The translations under genes and the position numbers were made by a program. 40,206 nt of DNA from assembly GCF_004151105.1 (NCBI RefSeq), contig NZ_PHRF01000062.1, forward strand, positions 1 through 40,206, read 5' to 3'. A model generated the notes under the pieces. The model saw only the letters and a program-made list of their open reading frames with translations. It was not told the DNA's origin and ran no database searches. Positions 8,689 through 16,810 of the stretch are shown here, piece by piece. Origin of the DNA: Streptomyces sp. L-9-10. GTDB lineage: Bacteria; Actinomycetota; Actinomycetes; Streptomycetales; Streptomycetaceae. The first letter of the stretch is position 1. Every line of letters begins with the position of its first letter.

Positions 8689-10743
8689 ATGACCGGCGGC
8701 AGCGCTGCTCCGAAGCCCGGTGAGCCGGGAGTCCGTGCGGGGCGGGCTGCCGGGCCGGGCCATGCGCTTGCCCGGTTCGTCCGGCTGTTCCAGAGCGGCA
8801 GGCTGCTTCAGGACGGCTCGCCCGGCGGACCGGTGCTGCGGCTCCTGGTGCGCTGGGTGCGGCGTCCGCTGCTGCCCGCCGTACGGCTGTGGCGGCGCAA
8901 TATCCAGCTGAGGGTCGTCGCGGCCACGCTGCTGATGTCGCTCGGTGTGGTGCTGCTGCTGGGGTTCGTGGTCTTCGGCCAGGTCCGCAACGGTCTGCTG
9001 GAGGCCAAGGAGAAGGCCGCCCAGAGCCAGGCGGCCGGCGGGTTCACCGTGGCGAAGGAGAAGGCCGACGCTCCGGCGGCTCCCGGGGCCCGGGAGGGCG
9101 ACGGGACGAACGGCAGGTCGGGGAGGAACTCCGTCAACTGGCGGTCCGATCTCGTCGAACAGCTGGCCAGTGGCGGTCCGGGCGCGTTCAACGTGGTGGC
9201 GCTGAGCCCCGACGCGGCGGACGCCGTGTCCACGAGCCGGGCGCCGCGCGTCTCGGGCGGGGTGGACTTCGCCAGCGTTCCCGCGGATCTGCGGGCGGCG
9301 GTCGCGCAGGGGACCGGGGCGTTCCAGGCGTACGCCCAGATCAAGTACACCGGGGCCACCGAGGACCGGGCGCCGGAGCCGGGGCTGATCATCGGCAAGC
9401 GGCTGAACGATGTGGACCGTAACGCGTACGAGCTGTACTACATATTTCCGCTGACGCAGGAGGGGCAGTCGCTCAACCTGGTGAAGGGCACGCTCGCCAC
9501 GGCCGGGCTCTTCGTGGTCGTGCTGCTCGGGGCGATCGCCTGGCTGGTGGTGCGGCAGGTCGTCACGCCCGTACGGATGGCCGCGGGGATCGCCGAGCGG
9601 CTCTCCACCGGCCGTCTCCAGGAGCGGATGAAGGTCACAGGCGAGGACGACATCGCCCGTCTCGGTGAAGCCTTCAACAAGATGGCGCAGAACCTCCAGC
9701 TCAAGATCCAGCAGCTGGAGGAGCTCTCCAGGATGCAGCGGCGCTTCGTCTCAGACGTCTCGCACGAGCTGCGCACGCCTCTGACGACGGTGCGGATGGC
9801 CGCCGACGTCATCCATGAGGCACGCGGTGACTTCGATCCGGTGACGGCGCGCTCGGCCGAACTGCTCGGTGACCAGCTGGACCGCTTCGAGTCGCTGCTG
9901 TCGGATCTGCTGGAGATCAGCCGTTTCGACGCGGGCGCGGCGGCGCTGGAGGCCGAGCCGATAGATCTGCGCGAAGTGGTGCGGCGGGTGATCGGCGGCG
10001 CCGAGCCGCTGGCGGAGCGCAAGGGCAGCAGGATCCGGGTCCTCGGGGACGAGCAGCCCGTCGTCGCCGAGGCCGACGCGCGCCGGGTCGAGCGGGTGCT
10101 GCGCAATCTCGTCGTCAACGCCGTCGAGCACGGCGAGGGACGGGATGTCGTCGTACGGCTGGGCGCGGCGGGCGGGGCGGTCGCCATCGCCGTACGCGAC
10201 TACGGCGTCGGGCTCAAGCCCGGCGAGGCGACGCGGGTGTTCAACCGCTTCTGGCGGGCCGATCCCGCCCGTGCCAGGACGACCGGGGGGACCGGTCTCG
10301 GACTGTCGATCGCCGTCGAGGACGCCCGGCTGCACGGCGGCTGGCTCCAGGCGTGGGGAGAGCCGGGCGGCGGCTCCCAGTTCCGGCTGACGCTGCCGCG
10401 TACGGCTGACGAGGCGCTGCGCGGCTCGCCCATACCGCTGGAGCCCGAGGACTCCCGCCGCAACCGCGAGCGCGGCGGCGGCCAGGACCTCAAGGAGACC
10501 GCGCAGCGGCTGGCCAGTGTGCCGCTCCAGCCGGGTGCGGACCGCTCCGCGCCGGCCGGAGCACCCGGTGTGCCCGCCCCGCCCCGTACGACCGCGACGG
10601 TGGACCCGGCGGCTCTGCCCGGCAGCGGCGCGCGGGTGGTGGCGCGTCCCACGGGGGAACGACCGTCCGAGAGCGAATCCGATCGCTCCGATCACTCTGC
10701 ACACCGGGCTCCGGAGCGGGAGGACACCATTCGTGGGCGCTGA
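8689..10743 (+). CDS. mtrB: Sensor histidine kinase MtrB
   Basis: A 684-aa membrane sensor kinase that phosphorylates MtrA. Transmembrane helices are near residues 70-98 and 265-290, flanking an extracytoplasmic sensor domain. Then come a HAMP domain, the HisKA motif with H359 in VSHELRTPL, and HATPase boxes LRNLVVNAVEHGEG (N), RDYGVGL (G1) and GGTGLGLSIAVEDARLHGG (G2). The last 110 or so residues are a low-complexity Pro/Arg/Ala tail, common in Streptomyces MtrB. The start is 1 base past the mtrA stop, and the 3' end overlaps lpqB by 11 bases. Sensing is thought to involve the lipoprotein LpqB in actinobacteria. Confidence 0.97.
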   Translation: MTGGSAAPKPGEPGVRAGRAAGPGHALARFVRLFQSGRLLQDGSPGGPVLRLLVRWVRRPLLPAVRLWRRNIQLRVVAATLLMSLGVVLLLGFVVFGQVRNGLLEAKEKAAQSQAAGGFTVAKEKADAPAAPGAREGDGTNGRSGRNSVNWRSDLVEQLASGGPGAFNVVALSPDAADAVSTSRAPRVSGGVDFASVPADLRAAVAQGTGAFQAYAQIKYTGATEDRAPEPGLIIGKRLNDVDRNAYELYYIFPLTQEGQSLNLVKGTLATAGLFVVVLLGAIAWLVVRQVVTPVRMAAGIAERLSTGRLQERMKVTGEDDIARLGEAFNKMAQNLQLKIQQLEELSRMQRRFVSDVSHELRTPLTTVRMAADVIHEARGDFDPVTARSAELLGDQLDRFESLLSDLLEISRFDAGAAALEAEPIDLREVVRRVIGGAEPLAERKGSRIRVLGDEQPVVAEADARRVERVLRNLVVNAVEHGEGRDVVVRLGAAGGAVAIAVRDYGVGLKPGEATRVFNRFWRADPARARTTGGTGLGLSIAVEDARLHGGWLQAWGEPGGGSQFRLTLPRTADEALRGSPIPLEPEDSRRNRERGGGQDLKETAQRLASVPLQPGADRSAPAGAPGVPAPPRTTATVDPAALPGSGARVVARPTGERPSESESDRSDHSAHRAPEREDTIRGR

Positions 10744-12574
10744 TCGCCGTCGCCGCCGGCCGGGGAGCGCGGCCCGGACGCCGGTGCTGCTCGCGGCCGT
10801 CGCCGCGCTGCTGGCCGGGTGCGCGGCGATCCCTGACAGCGGCGATGTCGAGCCGGTCAAGGCATCGCCGCCCGGTGAGTCCCAGGTGCGGGTGTACGCC
10901 GTGCCGCCCCGGGAGAAGGCGGAGCCCGACGAGATCGTCAACGGCTTCCTCGAAGCCATGACCAGTGACGATCCCGACTTCGCGATGGCCAGGAAGTATC
11001 TGACGAAGAAGGCGTCGGAGTACTGGCAGCCGGGCGCCGGTACGACGGTGCTGCGCGCCGCTCCCGACCCGGCGGGCCCGAAGGAGCTCGCCGGCACCGC
11101 CTCCTCCCTCACCTACCCGCTGTACGGCGACCGGATCGCGGACGTGGACTCCGTGCACGCCTACCAGCCGACCGAACCGAGTGACTACGCCGGAGAGATC
11201 AGGCTGGTCCGGCAGAACGCCGGGGGCGCCAAGGAGTGGCGCATCGACAGCCTGCCGCAGGGGCTGGTGCTCGGTGAGTCGGACTTCCAGCGCAACTACC
11301 GTTCGGTCAATAAGTATTACTTCGCGTCGGGGGAGAATTGGCTGGTCGCCGACCCCGTATACATCCGTCAGCGAATAGACCCCACGACCCGGATGGATCC
11401 GGTGACCCAGGCGGTCAAGGTGCTGCTCGACGGGCCGACGAACTGGCTGAAGCCGGTGGTCGACTCGCCCTTCCCTCCCGGTACGGCACTCCAGAAGGGC
11501 ACCAGGTCGCTGGAGTTCGACGACCGCAACGCCCTCAAGGTGCCGCTGAACGACAAGGCGTCCAAGGCGGGCCGTACGCAGTGCCGGAAGATGGCGGCGC
11601 AACTGCTCTTCACCCTGCGGGATCTCACGTCCACACCGGTCGGGCAGGTCGAGCTGCTGGCCGACGGGTCCTCGCTCTGTGTGCTCAGCGGCGACCAGGC
11701 CGAGGAGTTCGCGCCCGACCGCACCACCGGCCGGCCCGACAGCCCGTACTTCGTCGACGACCACGGGCGGCTGTCGCTGCTGCAGGCGGGCGTCGACGAG
11801 ACCGCCGACCGGTCGCATGTCATCGGACCGTTCGGCAGTGGCGGTGTGAAGCTCGGTTCGGTCGCGGTGGCCCGTGACGAGAAGCGCGCGGCGGGTGTCA
11901 CGGAGGACGCCAAGTCGCTCTATGTGTCTTCCATACTGTCGGACGGCGAGCTGGCTCCCGCGCTGGTGTCCAGCGACGGTCCGGCGCGCAGCAGGCTGTC
12001 GCCGCCGAGCTGGGACGGGCACGGCGATCTGTGGATCGCGGACCGCGACCCCGGCAAGCCGCGGCTGCTGAGGTTCGCGGAGGGCACCGGTACGCCGCTG
12101 CCGGTCACGGTCGACGGGCTCGGCGACGGGCGTATTCAGGGGCTGCGGGTGTCGGCGGACGGCGTACGCATCGCCCTGCTGGTGTCCGAGGGCGGACGGA
12201 CCACGCTGCGGATCGGGCGGGTGGAGCGGAGCGGCTCGGCGGCCGATCCGACGGTGTCCGTGGCGCAACTCCAGTCGGTGGCACCACAGATGGAGACGGT
12301 GACCGCGGTGTCCTGGGCGGGGCCGAGCCGGCTCGTGGTGGTCGGCAAGGAGTCCGGTGGTGTGCAGCAGGTGCGCTACATCCAGACCGATGGATCGACC
12401 TCGGCCGCGGGCGTGCTGCCCGGTCTGAACCAGGTGACCGCGATCGCGGCGGCGAACGACGACCGGCAGCCGCTGGTCGCCGATTCCGACGACGCCGGGA
12501 TCGTCCGGCTGCCCTCCGGGGGGAACTGGCAGACGATGGTCGAGGTGGGCTCGTCGCCCGTGTACCCCGGCTGA
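10733..12574 (+). CDS. lpqB: Lipoprotein LpqB
   Basis: A 613-aa exported lipoprotein. It has an Arg-rich start, a hydrophobic stretch and the lipobox LLAGC with lipidated C30, then a GerMN-like domain (for example PVTQAVKVLLDGPTNWLKPVV) and a C-terminal beta-propeller-like region (SWDGHGDLWIADRDPGKPRLLRF). I chose the GTG at 10733 because GGGAGGA lies 8 bases upstream and it directly begins the signal peptide. It overlaps the mtrB 3' end, indicating translational coupling. In mycobacteria LpqB binds MtrB and modulates the MtrAB system; the same role is inferred here from gene order and family. Confidence 0.95.
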   Translation: MGADRRRRRPGSAARTPVLLAAVAALLAGCAAIPDSGDVEPVKASPPGESQVRVYAVPPREKAEPDEIVNGFLEAMTSDDPDFAMARKYLTKKASEYWQPGAGTTVLRAAPDPAGPKELAGTASSLTYPLYGDRIADVDSVHAYQPTEPSDYAGEIRLVRQNAGGAKEWRIDSLPQGLVLGESDFQRNYRSVNKYYFASGENWLVADPVYIRQRIDPTTRMDPVTQAVKVLLDGPTNWLKPVVDSPFPPGTALQKGTRSLEFDDRNALKVPLNDKASKAGRTQCRKMAAQLLFTLRDLTSTPVGQVELLADGSSLCVLSGDQAEEFAPDRTTGRPDSPYFVDDHGRLSLLQAGVDETADRSHVIGPFGSGGVKLGSVAVARDEKRAAGVTEDAKSLYVSSILSDGELAPALVSSDGPARSRLSPPSWDGHGDLWIADRDPGKPRLLRFAEGTGTPLPVTVDGLGDGRIQGLRVSADGVRIALLVSEGGRTTLRIGRVERSGSAADPTVSVAQLQSVAPQMETVTAVSWAGPSRLVVVGKESGGVQQVRYIQTDGSTSAAGVLPGLNQVTAIAAANDDRQPLVADSDDAGIVRLPSGGNWQTMVEVGSSPVYPG

Positions 12575-12600
12575 TACGAGGTATCCGCCGGGAGAGGCGC

Positions 12601-12637
12601 ACGCGGTCGGTCGCTTACAGGCGTACGCGGCCGGTCG
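12601..12637. repeat. 13-bp near-perfect direct repeat after lpqB
   Basis: ACGCGGTCGGTCG (12601-12613) recurs as ACGCGGCCGGTCG (12625-12637) with one mismatch, 24 bases start to start, just past the lpqB stop. No dyad symmetry was noticed. Function is unknown. Confidence 0.45.
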
Positions 12638-12710
12638 TGGCCCCACGGGCGCGCGCGGGAGCGGGCGCCCGGGAGTGTGCCGGAGCGAACCGGATCTTTG
12701 CCTGACCGAG

Positions 12711-12719
12711 TTGTCCACA
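12711..12719 (+). promoter_or_regulatory. Single DnaA-box-like site upstream of comF
   Basis: TTGTCCACA matches the GC-adapted DnaA box preferred in Streptomyces. Only one copy is seen here, 41 bases before the comF ATG, so this is not an origin. It could be a DnaA regulatory or titration site, or chance. Confidence 0.4.
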
Positions 12720-12759
12720 GGGGTGGCCGGGCGCCCTCGTCGTTGGCACAGTGGTTGTC

Positions 12760-13482
12760 ATGCGGGCGTGGTGGCGCGAGATCACCGGCCTGGTGCTGCC
12801 GGTCGCCTGTGGCGGCTGCGGGAGCCCCAGGACACCTCTGTGCGAGGACTGCGGACGGGCCCTATACGGCACCTGGCCGTGCCGGGTACGGCCCGCGCCG
12901 GAGCCCGTGGGATTGCCGGCCGTCCATGCCGCGGCGCCGTACGAGGACGCCGTACGGGCCGTGCTGCTGGCGCACAAGGAGCGCGGGGCGCTCGGGATGG
13001 CGGCGCCGCTGGGGCGGGCGCTGGCCGGGGCCGTACAGGCCGCCGTGCCGTCGGGCACGGGGGTCGGTCCGCTGCTGCTGGTGCCGGTGCCGTCCACGCG
13101 CCGCGCGGTCGGGGCACGGGGACATGACGCGGCGCGCAGGATCGCGCTGGCCGCCGCCGGTGAGCTGCGGCGCGGCGACAGGCCGTGCCGGGTCCTTCCG
13201 GTGCTGCGGCAGCGGCGCGCGGTGGCCGACCAGACGGGCCTCGGCGCCCGCCAGAGGCTGGCGAACCTGTCGGGGGCGCTGGAGGTCGCCGTCGGGGGCG
13301 CGAGGCTGCTGGAGGGCGGCAGGGTGGTGCTGGTGGACGATCTCATGACGACGGGCGCCTCGCTCGTCGAGGCGGCGAGGGCACTGCGTGCCGCGACCGG
13401 CCCCGGCATTCCGCGATGCGGCCGGGTGAGCGCGGCAGTTGTCGCCGCGCCGCCCCTCTCCTTCGAAATAAACCGGAACTGA
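12760..13482 (+). CDS. ComF family phosphoribosyltransferase-like protein
   Basis: A 240-aa protein of the ComF/GntX family. An N-terminal four-Cys zinc site is visible (C17xxC20 and C28xxC31), followed by a type I phosphoribosyltransferase fold whose PRPP loop is VVLVDDLMTTGASL. LLLVPVPSTRRAVGARGHDAA is the usual ComF core motif. In naturally competent bacteria ComF helps DNA uptake; in actinobacteria its role is unclear. The ATG at 12760 is chosen over the in-frame GTG at 12751 because MRAWWRE fits the family start; neither has a strong ribosome site. It lies between lpqB and hpf, as in mycobacteria. Confidence 0.9.
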   Translation: MRAWWREITGLVLPVACGGCGSPRTPLCEDCGRALYGTWPCRVRPAPEPVGLPAVHAAAPYEDAVRAVLLAHKERGALGMAAPLGRALAGAVQAAVPSGTGVGPLLLVPVPSTRRAVGARGHDAARRIALAAAGELRRGDRPCRVLPVLRQRRAVADQTGLGARQRLANLSGALEVAVGGARLLEGGRVVLVDDLMTTGASLVEAARALRAATGPGIPRCGRVSAAVVAAPPLSFEINRN

Positions 13483-13599
13483 CCGGAGGCGTGCATCGTT
13501 CCAGGCATAGAGGGCAGGAAATCAACTGAACAGAGATACGTACCGGTAGCGGGTGCCGACACCCGTCCGGGAGGTCTATGTTCGGATAAGAGGAGTGAC

Positions 13600-13615
13600 G
13601 CGAGTCATGACTCGC
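13600..13615. promoter_or_regulatory. Perfect 16-bp palindrome upstream of hpf
   Basis: GCGAGTCATGACTCGC is its own reverse complement with no spacer. It lies in the 314-base gap between comF and hpf, 67 bases before the leader ORF. A loopless palindrome fits a dimeric DNA-binding protein better than an RNA hairpin. The binding protein is unknown. Confidence 0.55.
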
Positions 13616-13666
13616 TGAATACCCCGTGTTGCGTCGGCGTTTTTCAGAACCTTGGAAGTTCGGGGG

Positions 13667-13756
13667 ATGGGGATCACGCCGATGGGGGAGGAGGAGGTGA
13701 AAGTCGCCAAGTCCGAGGCTCCGGTGATTACCGGGGTCTGGTGCAACAGGGAGTAA
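13667..13756 (+). CDS. Possible 29-aa leader peptide upstream of hpf
   Basis: A short frame starts at ATG 13667, with further in-frame starts at ATG 13682 and GTG 13697, and ends at TAA. Sense codons are about 90 percent G or C at the third position (26 of 29), as in real genes of this window. The GTG at 13697 has a GGGGGAG ribosome-binding-like run six bases upstream, so the product may be only 19 residues, beginning VKVAKSEAP and ending GVWCNRE. The stop directly adjoins a 7-bp stem-loop and lies 40 bases before hpf. I do not recognise the peptide. It could be a leader peptide or a small protein; chance cannot be excluded. Confidence 0.4.
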   Translation: MGITPMGEEEVKVAKSEAPVITGVWCNRE

Positions 13757-13775
13757 CTCCGCAGCGAGGCGGAGT
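13756..13775 (+). other. Stem-loop between leader ORF and hpf
   Basis: ACTCCGC pairs perfectly with GCGGAGT around the loop AGCGAG. It begins at the last base of the leader ORF stop and ends 21 bases before the hpf start, so ribosomes finishing the leader would disturb it. The right arm contains GGAG, but the hpf ribosome site proper (CGGAG, 13786-13790) lies outside. Confidence 0.5.
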
Positions 13776-13796
13776 GATCCGGGAACGGAGTTCTGC

Positions 13797-14486
13797 GTGG
13801 ACATCGTCGTCAAGGGCCGCAAGACAGAGGTGCCCGAGCGGTTCCGCAAGCACGTGGCCGAGAAGCTGAAGCTGGACAAGATCCAGAAGCTCGACGGCAA
13901 GGTGATCAGCCTCGACGTCGAGGTGTCCAAGGAGCACAACCCGCGGCAGGCGGACCGGTGCGACCGGGTGGAGATCACGCTCCACTCCCGCGGCCCTGTG
14001 ATCCGCGCGGAGGCGGCCGCGGCCGATCCGTACGCGGCACTGGATCTGGCCACCGGCAAGCTGGAGGCCCGGCTGCGCAAGCAGCACGAGAAGCGCCACA
14101 ACCGCCGGGGGAACGGCCGGTTGTCGGCAGCCGAGGTCGTCGAGGTCGTTCCTGGGGTCGCCCAGTTGAACGCGAACGGCGAGACCGCGGCGGAGGAGGC
14201 GGCACAGGCGGTTCCCACCACGATGGTCGGCTCTCTCGAGGTGCAGGGCGAAGGACCGCTCGTGGTGCGGGAGAAGACCCATGTCGCCGCACCGATGACG
14301 CTCGATCAGGCGCTCTACGAAATGGAGCTGGTCGGGCACGACTTCTATCTGTTCGTCGATTCCGACACCAAGGAACCCAGCGTCGTCTACCGGCGCCATG
14401 CCTACGACTACGGCGTCATTCATCTCAGGACGGACCCCTTCGCCGGATCGGAAGCGGGCGGCGCGGGCGGTGCCCTCGGCGGTTGA
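13797..14486 (+). CDS. hpf: Ribosome hibernation promoting factor, long form
   Basis: A 229-aa long HPF that binds the 30S decoding region and, through its C-terminal domain, joins two ribosomes into inactive 100S dimers. The N-terminal domain (about 1-105) carries DIVVKGRKTEVPERFRKHV and, near its end, the basic ARLRKQHEKRHNRRG. A linker follows, and the C-terminal dimerisation domain (about 155-212) has VVREKTHVAAPMTLDQALYEMEL then GHDFYLFVDSDTKEPSVVYRR. The GTG at 13797 has GGAG six bases upstream. The preceding gap holds a palindrome, a probable leader ORF and a hairpin, suggesting elaborate control. Stress control is expected from the family. Confidence 0.95.
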   Translation: MDIVVKGRKTEVPERFRKHVAEKLKLDKIQKLDGKVISLDVEVSKEHNPRQADRCDRVEITLHSRGPVIRAEAAAADPYAALDLATGKLEARLRKQHEKRHNRRGNGRLSAAEVVEVVPGVAQLNANGETAAEEAAQAVPTTMVGSLEVQGEGPLVVREKTHVAAPMTLDQALYEMELVGHDFYLFVDSDTKEPSVVYRRHAYDYGVIHLRTDPFAGSEAGGAGGALGG

Positions 14487-14544
14487 CGCACCGGCCGGGA
14501 ACGCCGGAATCCGGCCGGAATACGTCCGGAATCCATGCCCCCGT

Positions 14545-14581
14545 GGTGCCCCTGAGCGCCCTTCGCGGCCTCAGGGGCACC
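14545..14581 (+). terminator. hpf terminator
   Basis: A perfect 12-bp stem (GGTGCCCCTGAG with its complement) around a 13-base loop that can itself form a CGC/GCG mini-stem. It lies 58 bases past the hpf stop, before the response-regulator gene. It has no T-run, as is common in Streptomyces. Confidence 0.7.
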
Positions 14582-14713
14582 GCTGTGCGCCCCCAAGGGC
14601 CATCGCTTCGGCGCCCGGGCATGAAATCATGGCGTCGCGGCCAACAAGTGGCCCGCGAACTGCGGTTGGCCGGCCCCGGGAAATTCGGGCCGTGGCCTCC
14701 AGGGGAGGGAACG

Positions 14714-15475
14714 ATGGCGGACAGCTTCGGTCCGGTGCATCACGCGAACGATGCCGACGACACGATCGGCGGCGCCGGATCCGATGCCGCCGCGGAACGG
14801 GGCGACTCCCCGAGGGAGCCGATCCGGGTCCTCGTCGTGGACGACCACGCCCTCTTCCGCCGCGGACTGGAGATCGTCCTCGCCCAGGAGGAGGACATCC
14901 AGGTCGTCGGAGAGGCCGGGGACGGCGCGGAGGCCGTCGACAAGGCCGCCGATCTGCTGCCGGACATCGTGCTGATGGATGTACGGATGCCCAAGCGCGG
15001 CGGGATCGAGGCCTGTACCTCCATCAAGGAGGTGGCCCCCAGTGCCAAGATCATCATGCTCACGATCAGCGACGAGGAGGCCGACCTCTACGACGCGATC
15101 AAGGCGGGCGCCACCGGCTATCTCCTCAAGGAGATCTCCACCGATGAAGTGGCCACCGCGATCCGTGCCGTGGCCGACGGCCAGTCACAGATCAGCCCGT
15201 CGATGGCGTCCAAACTGCTGACCGAGTTCAAATCGATGATTCAGCGTACGGACGAACGCAGGCTCGTTCCGGCGCCGCGTCTCACCGACCGCGAACTGGA
15301 AGTCCTCAAGCTGGTCGCCACGGGAATGAACAACCGTGATATCGCCAAGGAGTTGTTCATCTCCGAGAACACGGTGAAGAACCACGTCCGCAACATCCTG
15401 GAGAAGCTGCAACTGCACTCCCGGATGGAAGCCGTGGTCTACGCGATGCGGGAGAAGATCCTCGAAATCCGCTGA
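14714..15475 (+). CDS. Orphan NarL/LuxR-type response regulator (OrrA-like by position)
   Basis: A 253-aa regulator. An Asp/Gly-rich tail of about 35 residues leads into a receiver domain with acidic pair D43-D44, phospho-acceptor D89 in VLMDVRMPKRGG, and Lys in YLLKEIS. A C-terminal LuxR helix-turn-helix follows (LTDRELEVLKLVATGMNNRDIAKELFISENTVKNHVRNILEKL). The ATG at 14714 has GGGGAGGGA four bases upstream. No kinase gene adjoins. The position between hpf and secA matches SCO3008 (OrrA) of S. coelicolor as I remember it, reported as partner of the orphan kinase OhkA; orthology is inferred from synteny only. Confidence 0.9.
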   Translation: MADSFGPVHHANDADDTIGGAGSDAAAERGDSPREPIRVLVVDDHALFRRGLEIVLAQEEDIQVVGEAGDGAEAVDKAADLLPDIVLMDVRMPKRGGIEACTSIKEVAPSAKIIMLTISDEEADLYDAIKAGATGYLLKEISTDEVATAIRAVADGQSQISPSMASKLLTEFKSMIQRTDERRLVPAPRLTDRELEVLKLVATGMNNRDIAKELFISENTVKNHVRNILEKLQLHSRMEAVVYAMREKILEIR

Positions 15476-15504
15476 CGGTATCCGGGCAGGACGGTATCCG
15501 GGCA
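15474..15504. repeat. 15-bp perfect direct repeat at the regulator stop
   Basis: GACGGTATCCGGGCA occurs at 15474-15488 and again at 15490-15504, one base apart. The first copy contains the last two bases of the response-regulator TGA. It may be a replication-slippage duplication or a two-site binding element. Confidence 0.6.
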
Positions 15505-15542
15505 ATCGGACCCGGTGACATATCCGGCCCCGGCGGCGCCGC

Positions 15543-16739
15543 TCAGAGCGCGGTGAGCGCGTCCACCAGCGGGCCGCGCAGCGCGGGCGCGTCGACCCGC
15601 TCCACCCGCACGTCCGAGCAGCCGACCCACTCCGCCGCCTCCCGCAGGGCCTGGGCCATCGCCGGCACTGCCTTGGGAGTCTCCAGGGACACATGCTTCG
15701 CCACGAGCGTCTTCCCCTCGCGCGCCGGGTCCACACGGCCCAGCAGCTTCCCCCCGGACAGCAGCGGCATCGCGAAGTAGCCGTACACCCGCTTGGGCTT
15801 GGGGACGTACGCCTCCAGCCGGTGGGTGAAGCCGAAGATCCGCTCCGTGCGGGCCCGCTCCCAGATGAGGGAGTCGAAGGGCGACAGCAGCGTCGTGCGG
15901 TGCCGCCCCCTCGGTGTGGTCGCCAGCGCCTCCGGGTCGGCCCAGGCCGGTTTCCCCCAGCCCTCGACCGTCACCGGCACCAGCCCCGAGTCCGCGAGCA
16001 CGGCGTCGACCTGCTCGCCCTTGAGCCGGTGGTAGTCGGCGATATCGGCGCGCGTACCGACCCCGAGCGACTGGCCCGCGAGCCGTACGAGCCGGCGCAG
16101 GCATTCCCTGTCGTCCAGATCGTCATGGAGGAACTCGTCCGGGATGGCCCGCTCCGCGAGGTCGTAGACCCGCTTCCAGCCGCGCCGCTCGGTGCACACC
16201 ACCTCGCCGTACATGAGCGCGCGCTCGACGGCGACCTTCGCCTCGGACCAGTCCCACCACGGCCCGCCGTTCTTGGCGCCGCCCAGCTCCGTGGCGGTCA
16301 GCGGGCCCTCCGAGGCAAGCTGCTTGATCACCGTGTCGTACGCGCCGTCCGCCAGCTCGTGGTGCCAGTGCGGGCGGGCGCGGTAGGCGCGCCTGCGGAA
16401 GGCGAAGTGCGGCCACTCCTCGACCGGCAGGATGCACGCCGCGTGCGACCAGTACTCGAAGGCGTGCGGCTGTGACGGTGACGTACCGGCCGGGGCGGGG
16501 GTCCAGTACGCGTCCTCGACCGTCCTGCGGCCGACGGCGCCCAGGCGCGCGTACGGAATCAGTTCGTGCGACCGCGCCAGCACCGAGATCGTGTCCAGCT
16601 GGACGGCTCCGAGATGGCGCAGCACGCCCCGCACCCCGCCGCGCCGGTCGGGGGCGCCGAGGAATCCCTGGGCGCGCAGCGCTATCCGGCGGGCTTCGTC
16701 AGCGGACAGCTCGGTGGTGGTGGGCGGCACAGTCGTCAT
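15543..16739 (-). CDS. Winged-helix DNA glycosylase of the AlkX/YcaQ (HTH_42) family
   Basis: A 398-aa protein of the HTH_42 (formerly DUF1006) family. Bacterial members AlkZ and AlkX/YcaQ are DNA glycosylases that unhook interstrand crosslinks. Winged-helix regions and the marker VQLDTISVLARSHELIPYARLG are visible. The catalytic Q-x-Q/D motif reads Q47-L48-D49, the QxD form of the broad-specificity AlkX branch rather than the QxQ of self-resistance AlkZ. Length is typical. The frame is open upstream to 16763; the ATG at 16739 (MTTVPPTTT) starts closest to the fold. It points against the response-regulator gene and lies downstream of the GNAT gene. Repair function is family inference. Confidence 0.82.
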   Translation of the reverse strand: MTTVPPTTTELSADEARRIALRAQGFLGAPDRRGGVRGVLRHLGAVQLDTISVLARSHELIPYARLGAVGRRTVEDAYWTPAPAGTSPSQPHAFEYWSHAACILPVEEWPHFAFRRRAYRARPHWHHELADGAYDTVIKQLASEGPLTATELGGAKNGGPWWDWSEAKVAVERALMYGEVVCTERRGWKRVYDLAERAIPDEFLHDDLDDRECLRRLVRLAGQSLGVGTRADIADYHRLKGEQVDAVLADSGLVPVTVEGWGKPAWADPEALATTPRGRHRTTLLSPFDSLIWERARTERIFGFTHRLEAYVPKPKRVYGYFAMPLLSGGKLLGRVDPAREGKTLVAKHVSLETPKAVPAMAQALREAAEWVGCSDVRVERVDAPALRGPLVDALTAL

Positions 16740-16810
16740 GGACCGCACGATAGACCGCGGCACTGACAGTCAGGCCCGCGCGGGCACGTCCCAGCCTCCG
16801 GCGGCAGCGC

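Noticed and set aside
10490..12718. Long minus-strand frame over lpqB
   Set aside because: Arg/His-rich shadow; lpqB has lipobox, ribosome site and operon context on the other strand.
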